A stretch of 35,148 nucleotides of DNA from an uncultured Oscillospiraceae bacterium (GTDB lineage: Bacteria; Bacillota; Clostridia; Oscillospirales; Ruminococcaceae): NCBI GenBank assembly GCA_904396495.1, contig CAJFOJ010000018.1, forward strand, positions 1 to 35,148, read 5' to 3'. Each line of letters begins with the position of its first letter. Within the stretch, counting starts at the first letter, position 1. The notes beneath the pieces were generated by a model, which ran no database searches, was not told the DNA's origin, and worked only from the letters and a program-made list of their open reading frames with translations. This document shows, piece by piece, positions 8,747 through 16,190 of this stretch. A program made the position numbers and the translations under genes.

Positions 8747-8946
8747 AGTTTCACTGGCCAGATGGAAAATTGGGCGAACTGTAAAGATAGAGCTTTCACA
8801 GAAAGGATGAAAACATTTATTGGTTTGCTGTCCCTCTGTTTGAGTCTGGCGTTTTCCTTCTGAAAGCCGGGATAAGGCCAGCCAATCGGTATTAGCCCTG
8901 ATTTCCATGGAATTTACACATATCAAAAAATATAGGAGAGAAAAGT
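8747..8946 (+). other. Long 5' leader of the MATE gene with a possible micro-ORF
   Basis: About 200 transcribed bases separate the predicted start of transcription from the MATE ATG. They hold an 18-codon hydrophobic reading frame, MKTFIGLLSLCLSLAFSF (8807-8863), directly abutting AGAAAGG, which is too close for a normal ribosome binding site. I see no strong terminator hairpin and no riboswitch class I can recognise. The length suggests post-transcriptional control, but nothing in the sequence proves it. Confidence 0.35.
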
Positions 8947-10287
8947 ATGCGCAAGGATTTGACCGCTGGCCCCATCACCAAAACCATGCTGCTCTTTGCC
9001 GGACCGATGATCGTCGGCAACCTGCTCCAGCAGTTTTACAACATCGCCGACAGCTTTGTGGTGGGACAGTTTGTAGGGCCGGACGCCTTGGCGGCGGTGG
9101 GCAGCGCTTACACCCTGATGACCTTTCTCACCTCGATTCTCATCGGGCTGTGCATGGGCAGCGGGGCGGTTTTTTCCTACTACTTCGGGAAAAATGAGCC
9201 CCAAAGAATGCGAAGCCGAGTACAGGCGGCCTTTCTGCTCATCGGCGGCGTCAGCATCTTGATAAACGTTATCGCCTTTGCTTTTCTAGACGGAATTCTC
9301 CGCCTGCTCCAGGTACCTCCAGAACTCTTTGCGATGATGAAAGGATATGTTTTTATCATCCTGTTTGGCATCTTCTTTATCTTTCTTTACAATTTTTTCG
9401 CCTTCTTGCTCCGGGCGCTGGGAAATTCCGTTGCCCCGCTATGGTTTCTCGGAAGTACAGTAGTGCTCAACGTGGGATTGGACCTGCTGTTCGTCGTGGG
9501 ATTTAATTGGGGCGTAGAGGGAGCGGCGGTGGCTACCGTGCTGGCGCAGGCCGTTTCTGGCGTGGGCATCGCCGTCTATACTTTTTATAAGGAACCATCT
9601 CTGCGATTTTATCGGGACTTCCAGTACGAAAAGGGAGCGGCACCAGAAATTTTGCGGTTTTCCCTTGCTTCTTCCGCTCAGCAATCGGTGATGAATTTTG
9701 GGGTCTTGATGGTGCAAGGTCTGGTAAACAGCTTCGGCGCTCAAGTGATGGCGGCCTTCGCAGCGGCGGTGAAAATTGACTCCTTCGCCTATATGCCCGC
9801 ACAGGAATTTGCAAATGCCTATTCCCTCTTTATCTCTCAAAACTACGGGGCAGGTAAGTATGAGCGGATCAAAACGGGCACCAAAAGCGCCTTTGGGATG
9901 TCAATTATCTTCTGTGTTGCTATCTCAGCCGTGGTGTTTGTTTTTGCTCAATACCTGATGATGATTTTTATCAGCCCTGAAAACACCGAAATCATCTCCG
10001 TCGGCGTCGGTTATCTGCGGGTAGAGGGGACGTTTTACTGCGGTATCGGGGTATTGTTTTTGCTCTATGGCTATTTTAGGGGAATCAACCGGCCCATCAT
10101 GTCCCTGGTCCTCACTATCATCTCACTGGGTACCCGGGTGGCTTTAGCTTATCTGCTGGCTCCCATTCCACAAATCGGTGTCTGGGGAATCTGGTGGGCA
10201 GTGCCTATCGGATGGGCGTTAGCCGATATTATGGGGCTTGTCATCATGGCTACCTTGACCAAGCGCCGGCGAATCTTCCCAGTGTAA
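8947..10287 (+). CDS. MATE family multidrug efflux transporter
   Basis: A membrane exporter driven by sodium or proton gradients that expels drugs or toxic metabolites. Its 446 residues contain about 12 hydrophobic segments in two homologous halves, typical of MatE. The N-terminal signature GPMIVGNLLQQFYNIADSFV-VGQFVGPDALAAVG is the usual first-helix pattern with the following loop. In the second half QNYGAGKYERIK and YGYFRGINRP are conserved. The ATG follows ATAGGAGAG. Its own promoter and long leader lie upstream; the terminator-like hairpin after it points the other way, serving nrdR. Substrates cannot be predicted. It is not closely similar to the second MATE protein at 30269. Confidence 0.92.
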   Translation: MRKDLTAGPITKTMLLFAGPMIVGNLLQQFYNIADSFVVGQFVGPDALAAVGSAYTLMTFLTSILIGLCMGSGAVFSYYFGKNEPQRMRSRVQAAFLLIGGVSILINVIAFAFLDGILRLLQVPPELFAMMKGYVFIILFGIFFIFLYNFFAFLLRALGNSVAPLWFLGSTVVLNVGLDLLFVVGFNWGVEGAAVATVLAQAVSGVGIAVYTFYKEPSLRFYRDFQYEKGAAPEILRFSLASSAQQSVMNFGVLMVQGLVNSFGAQVMAAFAAAVKIDSFAYMPAQEFANAYSLFISQNYGAGKYERIKTGTKSAFGMSIIFCVAISAVVFVFAQYLMMIFISPENTEIISVGVGYLRVEGTFYCGIGVLFLLYGYFRGINRPIMSLVLTIISLGTRVALAYLLAPIPQIGVWGIWWAVPIGWALADIMGLVIMATLTKRRRIFPV

Positions 10288-10385
10288 AGTAAGACGAACG
10301 TTCCCGAAATTCAAAGGGCTTTCAGGTAAAACCAAACTAACCGGTAATCATTCCCTTCGCTCAACTGTCTGAAGACACTAAAAGG

Positions 10386-10415
10386 CCCCCGTCAGAGATT
10401 TTACTCTGACGGGGG
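10386..10415 (-). terminator. Terminator of nrdR
   Basis: CCCCCGTCAGAG (10386-10397) pairs with CTCTGACGGGGG (10404-10415) around a six-base loop. On the minus strand the stem is followed by CCTTTTAG, giving a U-tract after nrdR. On the plus strand no T-run follows, so it serves the MATE gene poorly. Confidence 0.8.
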
Positions 10416-10427
10416 TATGTCATTCTA

Positions 10428-10892
10428 TTACTGGCCTTTTTTCTCTCTTTGTAAGGCTTTTAGCTCACTTAAAAAAGTATCCACATCGGAAAAATCCCGA
10501 TATACCGAAGCAAAACGAATATAGGCCACCTTGTCGAGCTTTTTCAGCTCCCGCAGCACCTTTTCTCCCAGTTCGACAGAGCTCACTTCCTTGACAAGTG
10601 AGTTTGCGTAATCCTGCTCAATAGAATCCACAAAGCGATCCAATGTGGAGACCGAAATCGGACGCTTTTCGCAGGCGCGGAGCAAACCACCTAACAGTTT
10701 GTTGCGGTCAAACATCTGGCGGGAGCCGTCTTTTTTCACAACCACCAGGGGAGTTGTCTCTACAACTTCATAGGTGGTAAAGCGTCTGCCACAGGAAAGG
10801 CATTCCCGGCGGCGACGTATTTTTTCGCCGTCTTCGGTAGGCCGGGAATCAACGACTTTGCTTTCTAGATAGGCGCAATATGGGCATTTCAT
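10428..10892 (-). CDS. nrdR: Transcriptional repressor NrdR
   Basis: Represses ribonucleotide reductase genes in response to bound ATP/dATP. The 154-residue length is typical. The N-terminal zinc ribbon uses C3-x2-C6 (MKCPYC) and C31-x2-C34 ([13 protein letters not shown]), and an ATP-cone domain follows ([18 protein letters not shown] ... [17 protein letters not shown]). The start was set at the ATG before KCPYC, which has GGAAGG 8-10 bases upstream. The frame is open another 40 codons upstream and even encodes a CPFC, but the predicted promoter lies inside that stretch. No NrdR boxes or nrd genes were seen in the window. Confidence 0.95.
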   Translation of the reverse strand: MKCPYCAYLESKVVDSRPTEDGEKIRRRRECLSCGRRFTTYEVVETTPLVVVKKDGSRQMFDRNKLLGGLLRACEKRPISVSTLDRFVDSIEQDYANSLVKEVSSVELGEKVLRELKKLDKVAYIRFASVYRDFSDVDTFLSELKALQREKKGQ

Positions 10893-10983
10893 GGTATCAT
10901 CCTTCCCGAGACTGCCAAAATTCCGCTTTTTGGGACAAAAAGGGCATTGCCCTCTTCCCACATACAATGATTTCTTATCCAGT

Positions 10984-11012
10984 ATTTTACCATTTTTTTC
11001 GGAAAAATTCAA
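10984..11012 (-). promoter_or_regulatory. Promoter of nrdR
   Basis: Minus-strand TTGAAT (11012-11007), 17-bp spacer, TAAAAT (10989-10984), with TGG before the -10 box. It lies in the 128-base gap after the upstream isomerase-like gene, so nrdR can be transcribed alone. Confidence 0.7.
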
Positions 11013-11020
11013 CCGCTATT

Positions 11021-11809
11021 TTACCATAATCTTCCAATATTTTCTCTCAATTTCTCATAGGATTGGATGAGCTCCTCCGATGCTCGATAGTTGTGCCGGT
11101 AGAGCTCCAACAAAACACCGCCCCGGTACCTAAGTTCCCGCAGTTTTTGAAAAAAGGCCGAAAAGTCCATCTCGCCGTCTCCGATAGGAAGGCAGTCTCC
11201 CGCTACTCCTCCATCGCTGATGTGAATATGGCATACACTTTGGCCCAGAGCCTCTAAAACCTTCATAGGTTCTTCCCCCGCACGGCGAGCCTGCTTGACG
11301 TCTAGCACAAATCGGGCTTCATCCCCCAGTTCTGCCCGCATCCTCTTTAGGAAAGAAAGTGAGCCGCTGCGGCAACGCTCGACGTTTTCTTGTGCTACCG
11401 TCACGCCAAATTCCCGCCCCAGCCTTACTAGCCGTAAAAAGCGTTCAAAGTACCGTTCTTCAGAGCAGTTGCTTTCACGGCGATCGCCGTGAAAGACCAA
11501 AATGCCTGCCCCCAACTGGTTTGCGGCCTCAAAGTAATGCCGGTAGAGCTCCAACCCATCTTCTACCCGGCGCTCGTAGTCGGAAAAAAAGAGAATGGGC
11601 TCCATCCCCGAGGTAAAAGGATGGACGGAGAGCACCTTGACCCCTCCGTTTTGCAGCTCAAATCGTAGCTTTCGAAGATAATCTCTTTTTAGCTCGGAAA
11701 AAGAGTTAAAAAAAACCTCAATATGGGGAACCCGGTGAGCGCTCAGGAAACCGATTGCCTCTTCCGGTGTCCGTGGGTAAAAACAAGCAGTGGAAATACC
11801 GGCTTTCAT
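11021..11809 (-). CDS. Sugar phosphate isomerase/epimerase-like TIM-barrel protein
   Basis: A 262-residue protein of the xylose isomerase-like / AP endonuclease family 2 barrel. It begins KAGISTACFYP, has HIEVFFNSFSEL on an early strand, LVFHGDRR mid-sequence, VTVAQENVERC, FVLDVKQARRAG, CHIHISDG and a late VLLELYRHNY. These His, Glu and Asp positions are the usual divalent-metal ligands of the fold. Such proteins isomerise or epimerise sugars or inositol derivatives, but the substrate is not predictable here. The ATG at 11809 has GGAGGAGG upstream; a TTG one codon earlier is not preferred. It sits between the secF terminator and nrdR, with no evident functional link to either. Confidence 0.8.
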   Translation of the reverse strand: MKAGISTACFYPRTPEEAIGFLSAHRVPHIEVFFNSFSELKRDYLRKLRFELQNGGVKVLSVHPFTSGMEPILFFSDYERRVEDGLELYRHYFEAANQLGAGILVFHGDRRESNCSEERYFERFLRLVRLGREFGVTVAQENVERCRSGSLSFLKRMRAELGDEARFVLDVKQARRAGEEPMKVLEALGQSVCHIHISDGGVAGDCLPIGDGEMDFSAFFQKLRELRYRGGVLLELYRHNYRASEELIQSYEKLRENIGRLW

Positions 11810-11907
11810 CAAATCCTCCTCCCTTCCCCGTTAATCAAAACCTTTTTATCCATCATAGTCCAGAAAGCAAAAATCCGTTCCCTTCTTGTCAAAAGGAGGT
11901 CGATTGG

Positions 11908-11936
11908 AAAAAGCCGCTCTCTGAGAGCGGCTTTTT
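11908..11936. terminator. Terminator after secF
   Basis: A 13-base perfect inverted repeat AAAAAGCCGCTCT with loop CTG, and T-runs on both strands. It lies immediately after the secF stop on the minus strand and separates secDF from the isomerase-like gene. Confidence 0.92.
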
Positions 11937-11939
11937 GAT

Positions 11940-12905
11940 TTAGGCTTTCGCAGTCTTTTTTCGATTTTTAGTGCGCATTTTATGCTGCTGCCACGCGACC
12001 CACATGGGGCCAGACAGGCAGATGGAAGAATAGGCACCGGAAATCAAACCGATGACCAGAGGGAACGAAAATTCCAAGATGGAGTTTACACCATACGCAA
12101 AAGCGAGAATACAAACTACTACCATAGCCATCAACGTGGCAATACTGGTGTTGAGGGTTCTGGACAAAGTCTGATTAATAGACAGGTTGACCATATCCTT
12201 TATGGAATTCTCGTTGAGGCGGCCGCTGTGGAGACGCTCGTTTTCACGGATACGGTCGTAGATTACAATGGTGTCATTGATGGAATAACCCAGGATCACC
12301 AGCAACACCGCGATAAAGTTATCGTCCAGCGACATGCGGAAGATAATGAAGGTGGCAAAGACCATGGCGATATCGTGGAGTAACGCGATCACTGCAAAAA
12401 CACCTGCCGACCATCCACCGATCTTACGGAAACGGACCGCGATATATAAAATCATGAATAAGGCGGTAAAGCCAACTGCCACCAGGCATTTGAGCAGAAA
12501 ATCCTTACCCATAGTAGGGGAAACCGAGTTGATCGAAACAGTTTCGATATTATTGTCAGGGTATGCTTCCTGGAGGGCGGTGGTCAAAGCGGATTGCTCA
12601 TCTGAGGACAAGCCCTCTGAGGTGGCAAAATTTAAAGTGACATTAGACTCCCCCGTGGCTGCGCTCTGGGCTGCAGTAGCAGAAACCTCATATCCAGTCT
12701 GATCCTGAACGGTCTGCTCCAGCTCTTCTATATTCAGTTCACCGGAATAAGAATAGGTGGCGATGGTGCCGCCCTTAAACTGAATGTCCACTTTTACACC
12801 GAAAACAAGAGAAACAATGAGGGCAATGGCCAACAGCGAACAAGAGATGATGTAGTATATCTTTCTGTTCTTAACAAAATCAATGTGTGGTATCTTCAAA
12901 GCCAT
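11940..12905 (-). CDS. secF: Protein translocase subunit SecF
   Basis: Accessory membrane subunit that works with SecD to drive later steps of Sec-dependent export using the proton motive force. It has 321 residues: N-terminal helix (YIISCSLLAIALIVSLVFG), an extracytoplasmic domain, then five helices. The conserved QFKGGTI motif follows helix 1. VGFTALFMILYIAVRFR, DDNFIAVLLVILGYSINDTIVIYDRIRE and NQTLSRTLNTSIATLMAM are hallmark RND-like motifs of SecF. Its ATG overlaps the secD stop by one base (TAATG), with GGAGGTGAG upstream, implying translational coupling. In many Firmicutes secD and secF are fused; here they are separate. Confidence 0.96.
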   Translation of the reverse strand: MALKIPHIDFVKNRKIYYIISCSLLAIALIVSLVFGVKVDIQFKGGTIATYSYSGELNIEELEQTVQDQTGYEVSATAAQSAATGESNVTLNFATSEGLSSDEQSALTTALQEAYPDNNIETVSINSVSPTMGKDFLLKCLVAVGFTALFMILYIAVRFRKIGGWSAGVFAVIALLHDIAMVFATFIIFRMSLDDNFIAVLLVILGYSINDTIVIYDRIRENERLHSGRLNENSIKDMVNLSINQTLSRTLNTSIATLMAMVVVCILAFAYGVNSILEFSFPLVIGLISGAYSSICLSGPMWVAWQQHKMRTKNRKKTAKA

Positions 12906-14311
12906 TATCTCTCACCTCCATACAGCCAAGGCTTACGGAAGACCTTAAACCGGGAAATGGATTTAAGCATCAATCTGGAAGCCGTCACGCCGAAAATAAA
13001 GTTCATGATTGCACCGACCAGTAAGGTGTAGCCGAAGGAGTAAATGGAACCGGCGGAAGACTGGCCAAACATGAAAAAGAGCGGTGAGAGCAACTGGGCG
13101 AACAGGGAATCAGAAGGTCCAAAGGCTCCCATCAGCACAATTGCGACGATAATCAGTGTCAAGTTGCCGTCCAAGATGGCAGTAAACGCTCGCTCATAAC
13201 CCAACGAAATCGCCCCGTCAATGGATTTGCCTGCGTAAATTTCCTCTTTGATGCGGGCGGCCGAAATAATGTTGGCGTCAACGCCCATGCCGATGGAGAG
13301 GATGATACCCGCAATACCGGGCAGGGTCAGGGTAAAGCTGGAGATAAAAGGCAGGAAGCCGGAAACCGCGGCAACCGAACCTGCCACCTGTCCCAACAAC
13401 GCAATAACCGCCACTGCGCCGGGCAGGCGATAGATCACCGTCACAAAGATAGCAACGCAGATAAAGGCGATGATACCAGCCCAGATCATCACGTCTCTTG
13501 CGCCCATGCCCAAGGTCGGGTCGATGGTGTTAAAATCCTGTGTTTCCAATTTAAATGGCAATGCACCGGAGTTAATTTTATCGGCTAAATCCTGAGCAGA
13601 TTCGGCATCAAAGTCGCCGGAAATTTGAGCTCGGCCATCAGTGATGGGCTCGTTTACTGTAGGGGCAGAAATCATAGTGTCGTCCATCCAGATAGAGATG
13701 ACGCCGTTACTTTCAGATAGCCGTGTGGTGGCTTCGGAAAATTTCTGTTTACCGGAATCGTTTAATTCCAGGTTGACGATATACTGGGGCTCACCGGTAG
13801 TTTGGTTTTGGATGTAACCCGCAGAGGCGGAACTAATATCGCTTCCTTGTAGGATCACGTTTTCTGCAGTCACACCAGTGGGTAATCCCTCATCGTCCAC
13901 CTCATAGCCTTCTCGGAAGGTGAGCAGGGCGGTTTCGCCTAACTCTTTGATGGCGGCTTCGGGGTCAAAATTGGACTCGCCTTCTTTCCAGGGGAAACGG
14001 ACGATTACCCTATCTTTATTATAATCTACATAGATTTCGTTATCGGTGATGTGAAGGTTGACCAGACGCTGTTCGATGACCGCGCGAGCGGCGTCCATCT
14101 GTTCTTTTGTGGCGTCTACGCCTTCCGGTGGGGTAAAGGTGACGTCAACGCCCCCTCGGATGTCGATACCCCAACGGATATCGTTGCCGCCTTTAATATA
14201 GGTCGTCGTCTTGTCCCCATAAGTGGTGGAAATACCGGTAAAAGACACCACCGTCAAGAGAACAATCAGAATTGACACTATGAAAAAGACGGGTTTTCCA
14301 ACTCGTTTCAT
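12905..14311 (-). CDS. secD: Protein translocase subunit SecD
   Basis: Partner of SecF in the SecDF complex of the Sec pathway. It has 468 residues: an N-terminal helix, a large extracytoplasmic P1-like domain opening with RWGIDIRGGVDVTFTPPEG, then PFKLETQDF and five more helices. These include LPGIAGIILSIGMGVDANII, RIKEEIYAGKSIDGAISLGY and FGVTASRLMLK, all standard SecD motifs. The start ATG lies behind GGAGGAATTGTTCC. It is the first gene of the secD-secF unit, with a strong promoter about 235 bases upstream. Confidence 0.96.
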   Translation of the reverse strand: MKRVGKPVFFIVSILIVLLTVVSFTGISTTYGDKTTTYIKGGNDIRWGIDIRGGVDVTFTPPEGVDATKEQMDAARAVIEQRLVNLHITDNEIYVDYNKDRVIVRFPWKEGESNFDPEAAIKELGETALLTFREGYEVDDEGLPTGVTAENVILQGSDISSASAGYIQNQTTGEPQYIVNLELNDSGKQKFSEATTRLSESNGVISIWMDDTMISAPTVNEPITDGRAQISGDFDAESAQDLADKINSGALPFKLETQDFNTIDPTLGMGARDVMIWAGIIAFICVAIFVTVIYRLPGAVAVIALLGQVAGSVAAVSGFLPFISSFTLTLPGIAGIILSIGMGVDANIISAARIKEEIYAGKSIDGAISLGYERAFTAILDGNLTLIIVAIVLMGAFGPSDSLFAQLLSPLFFMFGQSSAGSIYSFGYTLLVGAIMNFIFGVTASRLMLKSISRFKVFRKPWLYGGER

Positions 14312-14537
14312 GGAACAATTCCTCCAGTGTTACATTGAATTCTGTACCATTTTGCCCTTCCCAGCCCAACATATGTCATTAGCAGGGAATAAAAAACGTT
14401 TGAGGCGCAAAAAAACTTCCTTTTGCCAACGGACGCGTACCAGGTAAACCGGCAGGTCATTTTGACCGCCCGTGTATCCCACGGCGACCCTGTCAAAAGG
14501 CGCGTCTACAAGATAAAAGGGACAAGCAGGCACCAAT
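14312..14537 (-). other. Long 5' leader of secDF
   Basis: About 225 transcribed bases precede secD. They contain an inverted repeat at about 14460-14498 (TTTTGAC ... GTCAAAA with inner CGCCCGTG/CACGGCG). There is also a 68-codon open frame (14330-14536) that starts at a TTG with no ribosome binding site, so I do not call it a gene. No known riboswitch was recognised. Confidence 0.4.
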
Positions 14538-14544
14538 AAGTGAT

Positions 14545-14573
14545 ATTATAGAGGAATTGTCCGCAAAAGTCAA
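14545..14573 (-). promoter_or_regulatory. Promoter of secDF
   Basis: Minus-strand TTGACT (14573-14568), 17-bp spacer, perfect TATAAT (14550-14545). It is divergent from the queT promoter about 95 bp away. Confidence 0.85.
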
Positions 14574-14666
14574 GATTTGGCTCCTATCTTCCAGGAAAAT
14601 TATTCAAACTGACTGCAAGTAGAAGATGCGGTGGGAAAAATACCCATACCGGCCTCTTCAGAATGA

Positions 14667-14695
14667 TTGCAAGTTTTGAATATCTGTGGTACACT
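14667..14695 (+). promoter_or_regulatory. Promoter of queT
   Basis: TTGCAA (14667-14672), 17-bp spacer, TACACT (14690-14695), preceded by TGG. Both hexamers are identical to those of the cardiolipin synthase promoter at 19281. Confidence 0.75.
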
Positions 14696-14701
14696 GGCTA
14701 T

Positions 14702-14834
14702 GCAGATCAAAAATCCGCATAACGGCGCCGAAGATCACCCGCGGCTTCACCCGTGCCCGGCTTCGGGGCGCACGGCGGCGTTATCAAGGTCCTTTGGGCC
14801 AAATTATTTTGTTGCACGGAGAAAGTAGGAAAAA
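14702..14834 (+). promoter_or_regulatory. Structured 5' leader of queT, possible riboswitch
   Basis: The leader has a 12-pair stem with one mismatch (ATAACGGCGCCG 14719-14730 against CGGCGGCGTTAT 14773-14784). It encloses a GC-rich segment with an imperfect direct repeat of ACCCG...GGCTTC. A small GGTCC-TTT-GGGCC hairpin follows near the ribosome binding site. QueT genes are often under preQ1 riboswitches. I could not match the class I, II or III consensus as I remember them, so the ligand is open. GTAGG at 14826-14830 is the probable ribosome binding site. Confidence 0.4.
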
Positions 14835-15389
14835 ATGAACAGAAAAGGACTCTCCACAAACAAACTTGTACAAATTGCCGTCATTGGGGCATTGTACACC
14901 GCGCTCACCTTTGTGAGCGGGCCGCTGGCTTTCGGGACGGTCCAGTTCCGATTAAGCGAAGTGTTGACCTTGCTGCCGCTTTTCAGCCCCGTCAGCATCT
15001 GGGGACTAGTATTCGGCTGCTTTTTCTCCAACGTCATCGGCTTTCTCACCGGATTGAATCCCATTGGCCTGATCGACGCAGTAGCCGGTACCAGTGCGAC
15101 GTTGTTGGCGGCCCTTGCCACCTATGCCATTGGAAGGGTATTTGGACAAAATCGGCTCATGCAGTCTATTCTTGCCCCCCTTCCCCCGGTTGTTTTCAAC
15201 GGGATTATAGTCGGACTGGAATTGACCTTGGTGTTCAACGGCAGCTTGATCTGGGGACCGTTTTGGGGCAACCTGCTGTCGGTGGCTGCCGGGGAGGCAG
15301 TTGTCTGCTATCTACCGGGGCTAGTTATGGTCGGTGTACTGTACCGCAATGATTTCTATAGAAAAATTTTCCCCATCAAACAGATTTAA
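14835..15389 (+). CDS. queT: QueT-family transporter, S component for queuosine precursor
   Basis: Integral membrane substrate-binding (S) subunit of an energy-coupling factor transporter, probably importing a queuosine precursor such as preQ1. It has 184 residues and about six hydrophobic segments. The family signature is visible: GALYTALTFVSGPLAFGTVQFRLSE-VLTLLPLF, then WGLVFGCFFSN, GLIDAVAGTSATLLAAL and FNGIIVGLEL. A 17-residue polar N-terminus precedes helix 1. It would rely on shared EcfA1A2T subunits encoded elsewhere. It is a single-gene unit with its own promoter and a structured leader. The substrate is inferred from family membership only. Confidence 0.85.
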   Translation: MNRKGLSTNKLVQIAVIGALYTALTFVSGPLAFGTVQFRLSEVLTLLPLFSPVSIWGLVFGCFFSNVIGFLTGLNPIGLIDAVAGTSATLLAALATYAIGRVFGQNRLMQSILAPLPPVVFNGIIVGLELTLVFNGSLIWGPFWGNLLSVAAGEAVVCYLPGLVMVGVLYRNDFYRKIFPIKQI

Positions 15390-15484
15390 GGAAAGTCGCG
15401 TAACGGGTGAGGCAGTGGAATGGAAGATCCTCCAAGTGATCTAGACGCTACATTCAAAAGAGCTCCCCATCCACCGCCTTCCTT

Positions 15485-16048
15485 TTAAATTTCAAATTGC
15501 CGGATGAGCCCAAGCGCCATGTAATTACCCATCTCGGTGCAGATACCGTCCAGCACATCGTAGTTTAAGGGGGTCTGGCTGTAGTCTCCAGCGGCAGTGC
15601 TTTTCGCCTCGCTTGCTAGGATGTCAATCTGGTGGATGAGCATGGCGCGCCATTCCCGTTCCCGCCAAAAGTCGTTGAGCGTCGACAGTTCCCGGGCGAT
15701 TCCCCTGGCCGACTCCACCCAATCATCTTCCGCCGGACAGGGCTCCTTTCCGCTTTTGAGGCAGATTTCCTCTAAATAGCTAAGATACAGGCGGTAATAC
15801 CGCTCCGCGGCGGAACCAATTCTCCTAGCGGTGTTAGGGCCGTAATATTGCCGGAACAGCTCGGCATACCTACCGGCCAAATCCAACACCTCTTTTTCGG
15901 AAACCGGGGCGTTTGGTAGGGAAAAGAGCTTTTGCTGCAATGCCATCAAGCTCCAAAAAACGTTGTGGCGCCATATGTTTGCGCAACTGGCTAGCACCTC
16001 GTATTGTTCCGGCGTCAGCATATCGACGCCCAGTGGTTGTGTCCGCAT
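15485..16048 (-). CDS. Helical protein of unknown function
   Basis: A 187-residue soluble, largely alpha-helical protein. Its pattern ASCANIWRHNVFWSLMAL, ELFRQYYGPNTARRIGS, LNDFWREREWRAMLIHQIDI and a final GLIRQFEI resembles a loosely conserved Firmicutes family of about 160-190 residues in which LW-x2-H-x2-W, a YYG, and PYWxExxW recur. I know of no established role for it. Two tandem ATGs follow AGAGGAGG; the second (16048) has the better spacing of five bases. It lies between queT (convergent) and the DUF1015 gene. It is single-copy and has no obvious partner. Confidence 0.7.
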   Translation of the reverse strand: MRTQPLGVDMLTPEQYEVLASCANIWRHNVFWSLMALQQKLFSLPNAPVSEKEVLDLAGRYAELFRQYYGPNTARRIGSAAERYYRLYLSYLEEICLKSGKEPCPAEDDWVESARGIARELSTLNDFWREREWRAMLIHQIDILASEAKSTAAGDYSQTPLNYDVLDGICTEMGNYMALGLIRQFEI

Positions 16049-16150
16049 CATATCCTCCTCTATCACAATAACGTTTCCTCTTTTATATGGATATGAGCGG
16101 GTTTTGAAAGTTGTTCACAGACCGCTGTACCCTATTTGAAAAAATCTTCG

Positions 16151-16189
16151 AAAAAAGCCCGTGCCGGATACTGCTGGCACAGGCTTTTT
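16151..16189. terminator. Terminator after the DUF1015 gene
   Basis: AAAAAGCC-GTGCC and GGCAC-GGCTTTTT pair around a 10-base loop with one mismatch, with T-runs on both strands. It starts just past the stop of the DUF1015 gene on the minus strand. Confidence 0.88.
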
Positions 16190-16190
16190 G

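Noticed and set aside
10893..11012. 40-residue extension of NrdR containing an extra CPFC
   Set aside because: The predicted promoter -10 box lies inside it and NrdR normally begins at MKCPYC. The extra motif is probably chance.
14330..14536. 68-codon frame in the secDF leader
   Set aside because: It begins with TTG at the very start of the predicted transcript, without a binding site, and overlaps a stable inverted repeat.
14702..14834. Calling the queT leader a preQ1 riboswitch outright
   Set aside because: None of the three class consensus sequences as I remember them could be matched, so only a structured leader is reported.
14753..15352. 199-codon frame overlapping queT
   Set aside because: It overlaps queT in another frame, has no family pattern, and starts inside the structured leader. 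queT has a clear membrane-protein signature.
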